From Cylicocyclus nassatus (Eukaryota; Nematoda; Chromadorea; Rhabditida; Strongylidae): a stretch of 64,000 nt of DNA. This document shows, piece after piece, positions 1 to 11,959 of the stretch. Location of the stretch: contig CATQJL010000001.1 of NCBI GenBank assembly GCA_958299035.1, positions 83,763,071 to 83,827,070 on the forward strand. The letters run 5' to 3'. Position 1 is the stretch's first letter. Every line of letters starts with the position of its first letter. The translations under genes were made by a program, and so were the position numbers. The notes under the pieces are model-generated. The model was not told where the DNA came from. It searched no databases and saw only the letters and a program-made list of their open reading frames with translations.

Positions 1-2222
1 GCTGAGAGAAAAGGAACCTTCCTTTTTATGATACAGAAGATCAATGAGTATTTTCTATCTTGTAAACAAGTGGCCCACTTTCAGCGACAACGGAAACTTT
101 TCGTTTGATCTGCAAGGATCAAACAGTTACTACAACCACCGAGCAGTGCCCCCCCCCGAAAATGGGTCGCAAAATTTGTGAAAGTTACTTATATGGCTTA
201 TAAAAGCGTGCAAGTAACTTGTTTATAGTTGTGAATATCAGGTTGGCGGATAATTTCTGTTACACTTCCTTTTATTTCTCAAAAATCTAAGAAACTTTCG
301 AAAATTTCTTATTTCTAATTGCTCCCCGTCAGCACTCTTCGAACATAGGAGTGCTGACGGAGAGCAAAAGTCTACCCTCCGGTACGATCAGATCCGCGAT
401 CCATGTGCAAAACACCCATTTTATCAGTGGGAGTGCGTTTTAATAACATTTTTGTCAGCGAGCTGGCTTTATTCCAGGTGATCGGGAAGAAACGTCGTAT
501 TCGGGCAAGGTATGGTCCATAATGTTTAGCGAATCTAGGGGATGGCACATGGTCGCACAGATCACACGAGCTACATGTTGCGCCATGTCAGCGCACATTC
601 GCATTTCAACGTGAAGAACAATTTCTAAAGATTTACAAAAACTCTTTCATTTCTGCGTATTAAATCCTATCGCACACAAAGAAAAATTTCTGACTAATTC
701 TTGATTTTTTGATTTGTTTTTCACCCCTTGTTTTGGCGTGCTAGCGAAAAAGAAGATGCGGAAATATAAAAAATATTATGGATGAGAAAAAACACAACTA
801 AACGCAAAGAAAAATATTTAAGAAAAAATGACAATTTTGAGTGTGCTTATAAAGTTGTCGCAAACTTGCTAGCTACTTGGTACATTTACGGCATCAGTCA
901 TTGTTGTATGCGCCCTGCCCTGGCCTACACACGGAGCAACTTTGTTGGAATTGAGCAACTAAAAAGCAACTAAAATTCTTTGTAAAAAGCTCTGAGCAAT
1001 GAAAAGTCCGAATTTGGCAAATATACAGTGCCATATCTCGAAAATTAATTGTTCAAAAACACTTATTTGTGCTTTTCAAAGTGCGAGCATTCCTTCAAAT
1101 CAGTATACTCAATATCATGTTAGTTATACATTCCCAAGTTGGATTTTGAAGCAGATTATGCATTAAAACCCCAATGACTTCACATTATCAGCCGCTCATA
1201 ACTTTTTCAGAGAACGGCATTGCAGAAAGGTAGATTTGGAATCAGCTCATCAAGTCGCATCTAATAATATGCGGTTCATTCCATTTCGCCACCAGTTGGG
1301 ATCGTTCCCTTGTCAGATCCCCCTCCCCAGCGGGGATGTACGTGCATACGGGCCTTAGTCGCGAGGTGGCGCGGGTTCCGCACGCAACAACATGCTTTGT
1401 GGCCCTAATAGGCAAGAGGAGATCACTTTTGGGGTGGGGTGCGAAAGGAGAGGGCAATCCTTGGGAGTGGTCGTATGTGTAAGAATCTTGTTTTACCCCG
1501 TCAACCCGCTTACGTGCGATATAAAATGTGAAAACACAGACTACTTTTGTCCTGACATAATCAGCTTATTAGAAACGAGCCCATATATCAGCGGTTTTCG
1601 TTTATGTCTTCTATCATAAGGTTGTACGAGACCCGGGACCCGTGGCTTGGTTCATCTTGACTATCACAAGTTCGGTTGGCCATTAATCAATTTTTGGAAA
1701 ACCATTTGAAACAATAATTAAAAAAGAAAACGTTTTGGAATTCACTTTTATCTAAAGGGTTTCGAGGATTCGCCCGCGAAGGAAATTTTGCGACAAATTC
1801 GTTGCAGGCTAAGATTTCAATAGAAGCTGGATTTTTCCATATTATTGGTTACTTGGAACAGCAACAGCCCAGGGATTGACAGAACAGAAAATTTAAACAA
1901 AAAGCTGCCTCTCGAAAGATTCTGATGGAGCTGTGATACAAACGCTCCAGATTGGCATTTGCTTAGAAAGCTTTTTTGATTTCTATGTTTTGTCAGTGTC
2001 CTGAGCATGAATTCAATAGAATTGAAAATGTAAGAGAAATCCATTTTTCATGGCTTTACTGCAATTTTTTTCGTCGAGCGTATGAAACCCTTCGAAGAAA
2101 GTGAATTTTAGATAAATTTTGTTATAAATTCTCGTATCCTTTGCTTCAAAAAGTAAAGGTTGTTTCGAACCAAGTTGCAGGGAACGACGGTTTCATCAAT
2201 TTAATCTAAGGCACACTTGCAG
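1..2222. other. Non-coding upstream part of duplicated block
   Basis: No exon is convincing here. A short reading frame at 782-973 is kept in the second copy (43840-44032) with a single 3-nt difference, but it has no recognisable domain. A C-run near 149 differs in length between copies. From about 1860 the sequence aligns to the intron ahead of exon 5 of P4 (about 38030), so 1860-2222 is the 3' part of an intron whose upstream T1 exons I cannot find. Confidence 0.5.
319..367. other. 19-bp stem hairpin (copy A)
   Basis: Arms 319-337 and 349-367 pair over 19 bp with one mismatch around an 11-nt loop (stem TTGCTCCCCGTCAGCACTC). The same hairpin is kept at 43534-43582. It could be a structured RNA or the core of a small inverted-repeat element. 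No flanking promoter is evident. Confidence 0.6.
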
Positions 2223-3317
2223 TTTCACAATTTTCCTAAGCTTGCCGAAATGGGTTCACCCGACTTGCACGTAGGTGACCGGGTCATGTTGAAGGAGAGC
2301 GCGGTGGAAGAACAATGGAGAGCTTATGCCAGGTGAGAGTTTAGGGTTTTTTCGATTTGTCAAAAAGTTGGCCACCGCCGGAGTAGATTGAAGTCCGCGT
2401 CGTTTCGCCATATCTTGGTTCAGAGTGAGGGAATGCTAAATCCAAAGGTATCTTTGACTCAGCGACGAGGTGCGTCCCTTGATATATAGGAAAGCCTGTT
2501 TGAGTACGATAGACTGTTAGTTCTCACGAATCTTTTTAGATTTTTGCCATCGGCAGGCTACTCAGTGTGCAATGAATAAGCACACTGATTACCGTAAACG
2601 AAAATCCAGGAAGCTTTGTGAAATCTGACCGTCTGTCGTGCGCCTACCGTATCCAAAACGGGCAAGCTAGCTGAGACTAACCTTGAAGCGATTGTCTTTG
2701 AATTGAGAATCGTTTTAATCTATACTAAGATATGGCGATGCCATATGGCGATGCGATGGAGATCTTGGTGACTTGACGAATTATAAGCTTTACTGTATCG
2801 GATCTCCTACTGTATAGTCCACCCTAGAGAGCTGCCACCATCTTTTTTCCGAACCAACGTGACATTTTTCAAGGTTTGAGCACGACGGTAGAAAGGGATG
2901 TGACGATTTCATTTGCGGTGGCTGTGGAACAGCATTGAGTAGAGCGGATTCGCACAACAACATAAATTATGAAGAGTGGAAGCACCTGAAGCATGAAATG
3001 CGGTTCATGAAGGGAACTGTTATGAAGGTAGTATAGATACATTCAGAGACTAGGAATTTTCACTATTTTGCAAATTGCAGGTGGACTCAAGGATGTGCTG
3101 TTTCGTAAAATGGGACATTAAGTATAGTTGGTACTTTCATCATCGCCAGTCAGATCTGCGATTGGCGACGTTGCAGTCAGATCTGCGATTGGCGACGTCG
3201 CCGTCAGATCTGCGATTGGCGACGTCGCAGTCAAGCGCTACTGTATCATCATTTACTAGCGTTTCCAGTATGCGCAGTGTGCATGTTTCTACTACTAATT
3301 ATCGGTCTAACTCCTAG
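2223..3317 (+). pseudogene. BTB-family copy P1, C-terminal exons only
   Basis: Three exons read open: 2223-2332 (110 nt), 2874-3027 (154 nt) and 3081-3317. Each has an AG acceptor, and the first two have GT donors and the family phase (an AG at the end of exon 5 joins G of exon 6). Recognisable family features are the LHVGDRV segment in exon 5, then CGGCG, INYEEWKHLKHEM and FMKG in exon 6, then SRMCCFVKWD in the last exon. The last exon is lengthened by a 27-nt coding minisatellite giving SDLRLAT-type repeats. No T1 (BTB) exon is visible in the 2.2 kb upstream, so this is either a 5'-truncated copy or a gene whose T1 exons lie beyond the window. Its sister is P5 (45023-49721). Confidence 0.6.
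3147..3233 (+). repeat. 27-bp coding minisatellite, about 3 units
   Basis: Direct repeats with core ATCTGCGATTGGCGACGT begin at 3147, 3174 and 3201. Paralogues P3 (about 28035) and P4 (about 39210) have one GCGATTGGCGACGTCGC-like unit, so the array grew from a single ancestral motif in this exon. The sister copy P5 has about seven units. Confidence 0.9.
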
Positions 3318-4599
3318 GGTTTCTCAGGTTAATTTTGCGTATATCGACAAATTTGTGGTTATTGGTAAATTTTGCTTCATTGCTTGTATTGTCCGCCATA
3401 TACCATATTTGTTGTGATCTACATATTGCATTGAGCAGCACAGTAATAAAACCGATAAGGGCACCTCTCGCATCATTCGTAACGGTCAAATTGCGATAAT
3501 TTTAGAAAAAGGATGGTTCCCTGATTGAGAGACGGTCGAATTGCGCAGATTGCCCTTCTATCACTAGGAAAGCTAGAAGAAAGCTCAAATAATTTTGTAG
3601 AGGATTCGAGAAGATTCTTCGGAGTGAAAATTCTTTTCAGATAAAGCCGTTAAAAAATTCTTTTTTTGATTTTTTTGCAGGTGTGTAACCCCCACAATTT
3701 TGTAAAAGTCGTGGTTATACGAGAGACCGGTCTTCCTTGCTGGTGCAGTTGCAAAAATCCTTCTCATTTCTAAGCGGAGATCGAGAGAGCTGCGTTGGAG
3801 GAACCCCGTGAAAACTGAATTGAGGGAATTGGACATCATTATTCATAAAGGGGACTGAGTAAATCTTTGCATCTAGAGTTGCCAATGCCAGCTCCGTGCT
3901 AGCAACAGGAACATCGAGATTAATGCGGGGCGCGTTCACATGGGTTGCGACAGGGCGCTAGCACGGCACAGGTACGGGCACCTCGATGCTCCTTAGGCAC
4001 TACCTAAGAAAGGATGGTGCCGAACAATGACAAACCTTGGGGGAACGCCCTTCCAATCGCGAGATTTCTGAAGTGAAAAAACGCACCCTTTTCAACACTT
4101 GTAAACAACTAAAATATATTTTGAAATATTTCAAAAACTCGGATATGTAGGTGCAGATACACCACAAAATGGCAAGGAGCAATGTTGCTGGACTACGCGG
4201 CTGAGAGTTGGTACATTGTAGTAAATGAGAGTGCTGATATAAATAAGAATCTACTTTATCGAGTACCGATTTTTGGAAAGTCTTGAGCTACGGAGCTGGG
4301 AATTGGTATAGAGGTGTAAGGGTGCTATTTATGAAGGAATCGGTTTTAGCTTATACCGGATATGTCAGCAAGTTTTAGATACGGTTGCTCTAGATATTCG
4401 ATACATCCGAATATTCCTTTAGAATTCGACTCCAATGTACGATGTAATCGATTACATTTATTTGATATTTCTGATTATTAAATGTCGAATTTATTCAATA
4501 CTCGTTTATTTGAGATTTTTTATTTTCGACTTTATTCGATTTTTTACTCGAAATTCTTCATTTTCGAATTTATTCGATATTCTTTCATTCGATCAAATA
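3318..4599. other. Non-coding 3' flank of P1
   Basis: This aligns to 49722-51136 in copy B. Its first 250 bp also align to the 3' flanks of P3 (28480-28660) and P4 (40410-40560), so it travelled with the gene as a unit. AT-rich TTCGA-type low-complexity sequence fills 4420-4600. No gene is seen. Confidence 0.6.
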
Positions 4600-5621
4600 T
4601 TAGGTCGTTCCGAAAGTAATGTCGCTTTTTTCAAATGAACGCCACATTTCATGGAATCAAGTTTTCAAGAGATCTTAAGAGCATTCGACGCAGCATTTTA
4701 TCCTCTTTCTAACGGTTGTAATTTCATTGCATAATTTTCATTGTGCTTTCGAAAAATCAACAAAATCTGCAACTCATGCTTTTTGCCATGGTCAAATTCG
4801 GCAATTTTTTGAAATTTTTGTGCCTATTCTCCGAAGAAGTACAAGTGGCAGGTAGATAGAGCAAACCCTATAGGACACAGAGTAATTTATTTCTTTTCCT
4901 TAGCTTGCTTCTTAGAATTTCTGGAATCAGTTTTAAAATGCCATCAAATTCCATATTTGACCAACTCAAACCTCACAGAACAACAACCGGCAAGCAACTC
5001 GGGTGTCATTCGACGCAGCTTTTTCTCCTCTTCTTACCAGTTGTTTTTGGTTTCCGATTCATCAAGTTTTCCGAGATAAAATCATCATAATTCAGGTTTT
5101 CCAGGGCGCCTCCGGCTGTACCCGGAATTTTCGAAAGTTGCTAATTTGAAGCGGTAAACGCTCATTTGCTTTGTAAAATTAGTGTAAAACCATAATCCAT
5201 TTTTGTAAGTTTCAAAATCCGACGATTTCTTGGTGTTTGATGCATTTGTGTCTGAGACGAGCCTGCTAAAATTCGGTGGTTCCATCAAAAAATCTATACA
5301 GAAATTATGACGAGCTCTGAAAAGTGGAAAAAAGTTGTGCTGTTTCCCTTAGGGTTTGCTCTATCCATACATAACTTGGACACCTTCCGGGGGATGTTAT
5401 AAAAATTTGGAAAAATTGTGAAACTTGACCTTCTCAAAAGGCATGGGTCGCAGATTCCGATAGTTTTCCCAGAGGTTATTCAATTTTGTGCGGTATTTAT
5501 ATAACCATTAGAAAGAGAATGAAATGCTGCATCAGATGCTACCAGAATCTCTTACACATCTTTGTTCCACGAAATGTGACGTACGTTTGAAAAAAGCAAC
5601 ATTACTTTCGGAACGACCTAA
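4600..5621. mobile_element. Mariner-type foldback MITE (TTAGGTCGTTCC ends)
   Basis: Termini TTAGGTCGTTCCGAAAGTAA at 4600 and its reverse complement ending at 5621 are flanked by TA (4598-4599 and 5622-5623). Much of the 1022 bp is an imperfect palindrome; for example the AGAAAG-TATCCTC region near 4700 is mirrored near 5510. No transposase is readable. Copy B has an unoccupied version of this site near 51145. Confidence 0.85.
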
Positions 5622-5623
5622 TA

Positions 5624-8600
5624 TTAGGTTGTCTCATAATTAATGCACGTTTTTGTTTGCTTGCTTTAACAAAGCAACCAGACTCAACCCAACAAAGGGT
5701 AAGAAGTACTTTTCGACAGAGCAATGCAAGCTCTACAAGATGGCGCTCATGCCTTTGCGCCATGCTCGATCCACGGAGTTCGAACTCAAAATCTAAAGAG
5801 TTCCAAATGACCAAAAAATCGAAAAAATCAGATCTTCGTCCAAATAATTTCTACGGACTTCCCACTCGCTCACATCTATAGGTGCGATGGGGTGATCGGG
5901 GTCCCCCGAAAGTGAAGGGTGTCCCAGCTGATTTTGACCCCCAAAAGTGAAGGGTGTCTGGAAAGTGCCGGCGTCGACCGGGGGGGGGGGGGGGGAATCG
6001 AAAAAATTTCAAGCGTCGACCGGGGGGGAGGGGGGTTGAAAAAATGGTGAAAATTATAAAATTATCCAGTTTGAATGGTCAAATTCTCTAAAGTGGATTT
6101 GTAAATATAATTAGTGAAATGTTTATAAGTACATTGTTTTGAATTTATGTAAATATTATTTCATTTTCATACACCATTTTTCGGTGAGAGGATACATGTT
6201 TAGGTGGGTGGAACGTGTATGTAAATGTGATTTCGACCGAAAATTACAATGGACAATGGCAGATACTCGAGGCTTGGAAGGTGCTGAATGAAGTTTTACC
6301 TGGAAGTACAAATGTGGATAATGTTAATAAGAGACTCCGCGATGATTAGGAATTATTGTTGCAAATATATCCGTAAGTCGGTATCTGTGGAGTACAATAA
6401 AAAAATTTGTTGCTCAATTGTGTCCACTTGAAGCAGAATAAACATACACAGTGTAGCACAGTGATAAGACTAGTATGACTGATGTCAGGAAAAATTCCTA
6501 GGGCAGTAAAGTTGAAGCTACGATGTTGACGATAATTGAGCAAGGTCACTTTTTCTTACTTGTGTAACTTGCAGTAGATCGCCCTCCAGTATAATTCTTG
6601 TATAAATGGGCTAAAGCCAATTTTGAGCTAGATTCGGATTCCAGCCTTCAAAAGCTATACAACGATATATAATTTGTGAGGTGCAATATCTTTGCCAGGT
6701 GAGATAGTTTCCAGAGGTCCAACGGTACCCCCCCCCTCCACGTCAGAGCCCCATATCTCCACGGTGGGGGCATTTCATGATTTAATTTTTTTTGCATCTT
6801 CAAGAGGGAGGTCCATTTAGTATTACCTATACCCTCGCAAAGAGATTCCACGGGAGCGACTGACTTAAATTTCAAATTTACCTGTGTTTTTCAAGCGCCT
6901 TTTATTCCTTGCTGTAACTCTCCTTCAGTATATCCGATCTTTCTGCGAGGGTATAGGTAAGACTCAGTAAACTTCCCTCTGTAAGACGCAAAAAAAACTG
7001 AAGCACGAAATGCCCCCGTCGCCGAGATATGAAGCTGCAAAAAAACCCATCAAAAATCGATTTTTTAAATATAACTCTTATATAAGTAATTAATTCAAAA
7101 CGGGAATAGCGTAGATTCGTCTCCTCAAGAGCTTTCGAATGATATATAACATGTGGGGGTTTACTGCTTCCGGGTTGCGGGAAGGGGGGGTGATCGGTCT
7201 CAGTTCAGGGCGATCACCTGGCGGCGCCTCTCCAATGCATTAAGGTGGCGGGGGGTGATCACCCTGAACTGAGACCGATCACCCCCCCCCCCTCGCAGAG
7301 CTTAAAAAAATAGGACCCCCACATGCTATATATCATTCGAGAGCTCTTGATGAGTACTATCTACCTATACCCTTCCCATTCAATTTCATTCACATACGTA
7401 CAAGTTATTTGCAAAAAATCGATTTTTGGAGGCGTGAATTTTGCTCTATTTGCGACTTCATAACTCTAAGAGGAATACTTTTTAGGATCTACTTTTTTTT
7501 CTATGTGATAGAGGAAAGGTTCCTTATTAACGCCTATACTCTCGCAAGATGAAATTCTGCAACGTACTCAAATTATACTGACTCAAAAACTGACTTTTCT
7601 CAAATTTGGCCAACATTGTGACTGCAACTGTGCTGCCCTAAAAATTTCTCCTGACACCATTTGTACTAATTTTATCATTGTTCTGGACTCTATATCTTTA
7701 TCTACTTTAAGCGAACACAAATGAACACCATTCTTTTATTGTACTACATAAATATCGGCATAAAATTTTATTTGCAAAAAAAATAAAACATGATCAATGC
7801 AAGGTCTTTTATTAACATCAACCACATCAATATTCTCCAGGTAAATCTGTCGTCCATCAGCGCCTTTCAGGCCTCCAAAGTAACTGCCATTGTCCGCTGC
7901 CCATGTTATTGTCGGTCGAGATCATTTCTATAAGATCTGCGTTCGATCCTTCTGAAAATGCATTTGTTCATTGATATTTTTGTAATTGTGCAGTAATTCC
8001 TCACCTTCAAAAAAATTTTTCGTCCGTCAGGTGAAGGGGGGGGTGGTCCGACCTCCAAAGTGAAGGGGGGGGTGAACTTTTGTTCACCCCATCGCACCTA
8101 TGCTCACATCAATACTATCGATATCTGATACCCATATGTGCGATTGCCGTATTTTTCCTTGACTAGAAACTGAGAAAACGAAAATTTTCGTGTTTTTCTA
8201 AAAGCAATGCTGAGCGTTTTTGCATATGTAGTTCTATACTACAAGCCCAGGTTAGTATAACTGTAGATTTTCAGCCCATTCCAAGCGGCAGTTTTCGAAA
8301 AATAACGAATTCGGATTTTTTCGTTTCAGTTTCAGTGCTAAAATCGACATTTCTCGAAAAGTACCGCTCGAAATAGGCTGAAAACCTACAGTTATGCTTA
8401 CCTAGGCTTGTAGTATAGAACTACATATGCAAAAACGGCTCAGCATTGCTTTTAGAAAAACACGAAAATTTTCGTTTTCTCAGTTTCTAGTCAAGGAAAA
8501 ATACGGCAATCGCACATATGGGTATCAGATATCGATAGTATTGATGTGAGCGAGTGGGAAGTCCGTAGAAATTATTTGGACGAAGATCTGATTTTTTTCG

Positions 8601-8798
8601 ATTTTTTGGGCATTTGGAAATCTTTAGATTTTGAGTTCGAACTCTCCGTGGATCGAGCATGGCGCAAAGACATGAGCGCCATCTTGTAGAGCTTGCTTTG
8701 CTCTACCGAACAGTACCCCTTACCCTTTGTTGGGTTGAGTCTGGTTGCTTTGTTAAAGCAAGCAAATAAAAACGTGCATTAATTATGAGACAACCTAA
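5624..8798. mobile_element. Mariner-type palindromic MITE (TTAGGTTGTCTC ends), split by a hAT element
   Basis: Starts TTAGGTTGTCTCATAATTAA and ends with the inverted copy at 8798, flanked by TA 5622-5623 (shared with the preceding element) and 8799-8800. Without the 5877-8110 insertion it is about 940 bp, and nearly all of it folds back on itself: 5624-5876 mirrors 8546-8798, and 8111-8310 mirrors 8330-8545. The smaller element at 31262-31731 shares its terminal region, including the GTAGAGCTT-CTTTGCTCTA stretch. Confidence 0.85.
5877..8102. mobile_element. Non-autonomous hAT-like element inside the palindromic MITE
   Basis: Ends TATAGGTGCGATGGGGTGA and, inverted, CATAGGTGCGATGGGGTGA are flanked by the 8-bp duplication CTCACATC (5869-5876 and 8103-8110), the length expected of hAT insertions. 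The termini and the subterminal GTGAAGGG repeats match the larger element 45226-48732, so the two belong to one family. The interior has no transposase. It contains secondary inverted repeats, notably about 7090-7210 against 7250-7370, and long G or C runs near 5980, 6020, 6730 and 7280. Confidence 0.85.
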
Positions 8799-8800
8799 TA

Positions 8801-9400
8801 TTTCGAATTTCCCCAAGCATACATAACCTTCTTTCCATTTTTGACGCAAAAACACTGGATCACTCGCATATTCTAAGCTGTTCCGGAAAGATGAGGCTGT
8901 GTTAACATCAAGAGGGCACATTCGGTATGGGACTTTTTCCATCTGCAATCCATCTGCAATCGTTGATAATTTTAAGTCTATACAGCACACAAGCAAACCG
9001 CTTCATATTGGAACTCTTTCATAAGACATTGTTTCTGCTGCATAATTCAACAAATAAGCGATATGGGAAACAATTACAGAGGATGGACCCTTGTTTACTG
9101 CAGATATTGGTGACAGCTGTAAAGTTTGGCAAAAAAACGAGATCATTTAACGAGCTAATTTTTCACCAAGCGGAGTGCAGACTGTGGAAGATGAGTTAGC
9201 ATTTCGATGGAGGGCAAGTTACCAACTTTCTCCTTTGCACCTCGCAGGAAGTGCCATTGAGTGCAAAAACCTTGGAAGTTGATAATGTGCTTATAAAGCT
9301 GGAGTTCCTATAACTTAAAGGAAAGATTGTACCTCTGACCCACAACATATGTTGCTGACATGTAGTAAATCTGCAAAACGAGCAAAACAACAAGTAAAGC
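8801..9400. other. Unclassified sequence shared with copy B
   Basis: This resumes exactly where 4597 left off before the MITE insertions and aligns to 54320-55320 and 55946-56050. A stretch at 9103-9180 reads in a similar way in both copies (ending CRLWKM), but the frames need a compensating indel, so coding status is doubtful. Confidence 0.4.
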
Positions 9401-9409
9401 CACAGTTAT

Positions 9410-9875
9410 CAGCAGCTTGAGAGACTCTACGAAAAGAGGCTGAAGTGAGTTGGTTGAGAAAAACTGTATTTGCTCTTTTACCAAATATTGCAGTTCTATA
9501 AAATTTTTGGTTTGGCCAGGATGTCATACCTTATGCTTCCGCAAGCAAAGATGACGAAGGCGTTATAGTGAGATTCTGCACAGGCGACTGTGCAATGGAA
9601 AGAAAGCGCTGTTGAAATGCACTGGAATAATATCTTTTGCAAAATACTTGTACGTACTGGGCAATGGCGTACCCAGGAATTCCCTTCGGGGGGCGGGGCG
9701 AGACAAAAATTGTTTTCGGATTTTTTGGGATGCTTTCCAAAATTTTTGCGGGCCCCGGAGGAAAAATAAGCTATGCGATAAGTACCAGAACTCATCTACA
9801 GTAAGATTTGCATCTCATAGAATTCAGAGAGTTGGTATGTCCTGCTGTGAGGTGAAATGGAGCAGTGGCTGCTAA
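9410..9875 (+). pseudogene. BTB-family relic P9
   Basis: Scattered exon remnants keep the family order. 9410-9447 resembles the end of the fourth exon (LRKEAE-like, with an indel). 9494 onward starts FYK after a CAG acceptor and reaches a segment ending ESAVEMHW, the counterpart of NAIEIYW in P2, but with stop codons between. The CCEVKW motif of the last exon lies at 9838-9860, followed by TAA at 9873. A MITE-like stretch (9665-9770) sits where the intron and sixth exon should be. This is non-functional, and its counterpart is P8 at 59459-59830. Confidence 0.55.
9665..9770. repeat. Dispersed repeat with GGCGTACCCAGGA core
   Basis: The stretch starting TGGCGTACCCAGGAATTCCC also occurs at 28944-29070 with the following TTCCAAAATTTTcGCGG and GGGCcccGgAG-like parts in the same order, so it is a dispersed element of unknown class. 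Confidence 0.5.
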
Positions 9876-11006
9876 TGTCCGCAATATGCCCTGCGCAAGA
9901 CTAAACAGCAGAAATTTCCCATACTTTCGACATTATCTCGATTTACAATACCTCTCATACTGCCTCACACCTTCGAATTCTCTTTCAATCTCCTTATAAA
10001 GCTTCCTAGTCTGCTCCAAAATCCGTGACAATCGTCGCAAAGCTTTCAAAAACTAGCGGTGACGCAGTCGAACAGCCATATCTGAAAATGGTTTCAGTCA
10101 AGTATAGTTAGCACATAGTGGGAGCAGTTATTGTTCTACGGCACATGATGGTAACATCAAACAGTTGAATTCAGTGTAAGCTTTTGCCGGTCATGTGTCA
10201 ACGCCAAAGTGAATATTAACCAAACGATTTACTCACGAGAAACACTGTATATGGACAAATCAATAAAATCAGCTATCATATTCCAAACTCAGTCACTGTT
10301 CATATTTTACATAGGCTGAGCTTGATACAGAGGGAACGCATGGTGGCCGGCTGTATTTATTTACTTTCAGTGTGAAGTTTGATTATCTGAAACTCCTTTT
10401 TGAACTGACTGGGAAGTCCTAGAAGCCACTGCCAAGCGACAGTTTATAATAAATTTGTTTTCCTAGCCGCAAATACATTTCAAATCTTCCGCCCAATACC
10501 GTGCTCGGAGACGCTGATTGGCCCGCTCGAGACGAGTACAGTACCGCGAGATCTATGTCGCCGCCACAAATGGATGTGTGAACGGTCTCTTGGACATTAG
10601 TTTAGTTAGAATTCTCAGCCACTTTCCACATGAGAAATCGGCCAAGCACTGCTTTGATCCAACCAACAATTAATTTTACGCATGATAAGTTGTGTATGTT
10701 GATGAGTGTGTAACTACTTCACCTTTTTTCACTTTGCATGATTAGAGATGTGAACCCTTGCCCGAGGAAAACAATATTGTCGAAAGACATCCCTCAGTCA
10801 ACTTAGAGACACGAGGGTGCGGAAAATTAAGACGCTCACATGCTTCTCGTATTTTTCTTTTCAATAATTCGACATTCCTATACAGTGAACTCGCCGACAG
10901 ATATTCGCGTAAAAATTGAAGGCGGAGTTTCATACACTTATTCCACTGAGGAACTTTCCAAGCTCTCCAAAGAGAAAAGGATGCCTGGTATATTTTAGGC
11001 AGAAAG
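9876..11006. promoter_or_regulatory. Intergenic; conserved block upstream of P2
   Basis: No exon is seen. The part at 10500-10615 is strongly conserved at 60100-60200, upstream of the intact copy P6, including GACGCTGATTGG and CGCTCGAGACGAGTACAGTA. Conservation ahead of two paralogous genes makes it a promoter candidate, though both lie in the duplicated block and may simply share ancestry. Confidence 0.3.
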
Positions 11007-11959
11007 GTGTTGCCAAAGAAGTCAAATACTCCTAACCGTTTTTCGTTTCTATGTACTTATGCACCCGATCGTAGAGGCACGAAACGTAGCGAAACAGTGC
11101 TTCACATCGTCGTGGGACCCAACCAGGATCGTGTTGTTTTGATGATGGCGTTCGGTCCCCAGTGTCACAACAATACGCAAGCTACCGCGCAATGGTGAGT
11201 TTCACGCTCTCGAGGCTCGAGCTCCGCTTTTATATTTGAGTTAGACGTGTGATCAGAGCCACCAGCCTGCTCATACTCACATGAAAAGAAATTTCTAGAA
11301 GAAATGTATCAAGACTAGCGACCCTATGGGCCGCTAACAGTTTGGCAGGGGCAAGCAATTATTAGCTGCCTAGCTGTGACCACGAATCTTTCTACATTTT
11401 ATAGCTTTTCTTAGAGCTACATGTGAAAACCCAGTTAATGAGGGAGTGTCGCAAACGCCGAGATTCTACAAATCATTCAATTTCTCGAAAGTCCTATCAC
11501 AACCGTACGAGGATTTGAGAACACAAAGTTGGTAGATTTTTGAATATTACGCCCTCCCACGGAAACCTCTCCACAGATCCATTCCTAAAATAAGATTTCC
11601 CCCTCACCATGCCTTTTATAAGGTGACTTTTAATGAGCCCTTCAGCTGACATTATATGAAATTATGACGAAAATCGAATCATGAAAACAAGGCCTTCTTT
11701 TCAAATGAGAACCCATGATAGACCATGATCATAACATTTGCTAGCGTTATCTTATCATAATATCTTGCGAATTCTGAACTTCTGACTCCCATCTATAAAC
11801 GATCTTGGCTAAATTTTCCTGACAATCTCCATTTAGAGTCACCGAAAGCAGTCAACCTCAAAACGGATGCGTACAAAAGACTCACTCAAAAAATACCTTA
11901 GTTCTCAGAAAATTTGACCAAAATAAATTCTCTTGTTTTCTCATGCCCTCAGCCATTTG

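Noticed and set aside
3147..3233. CRISPR-like direct repeats (also 49449-49638)
   Set aside because: Units are contiguous with no spacers, lie in an exon and sit in a eukaryotic genome. It is a coding minisatellite.
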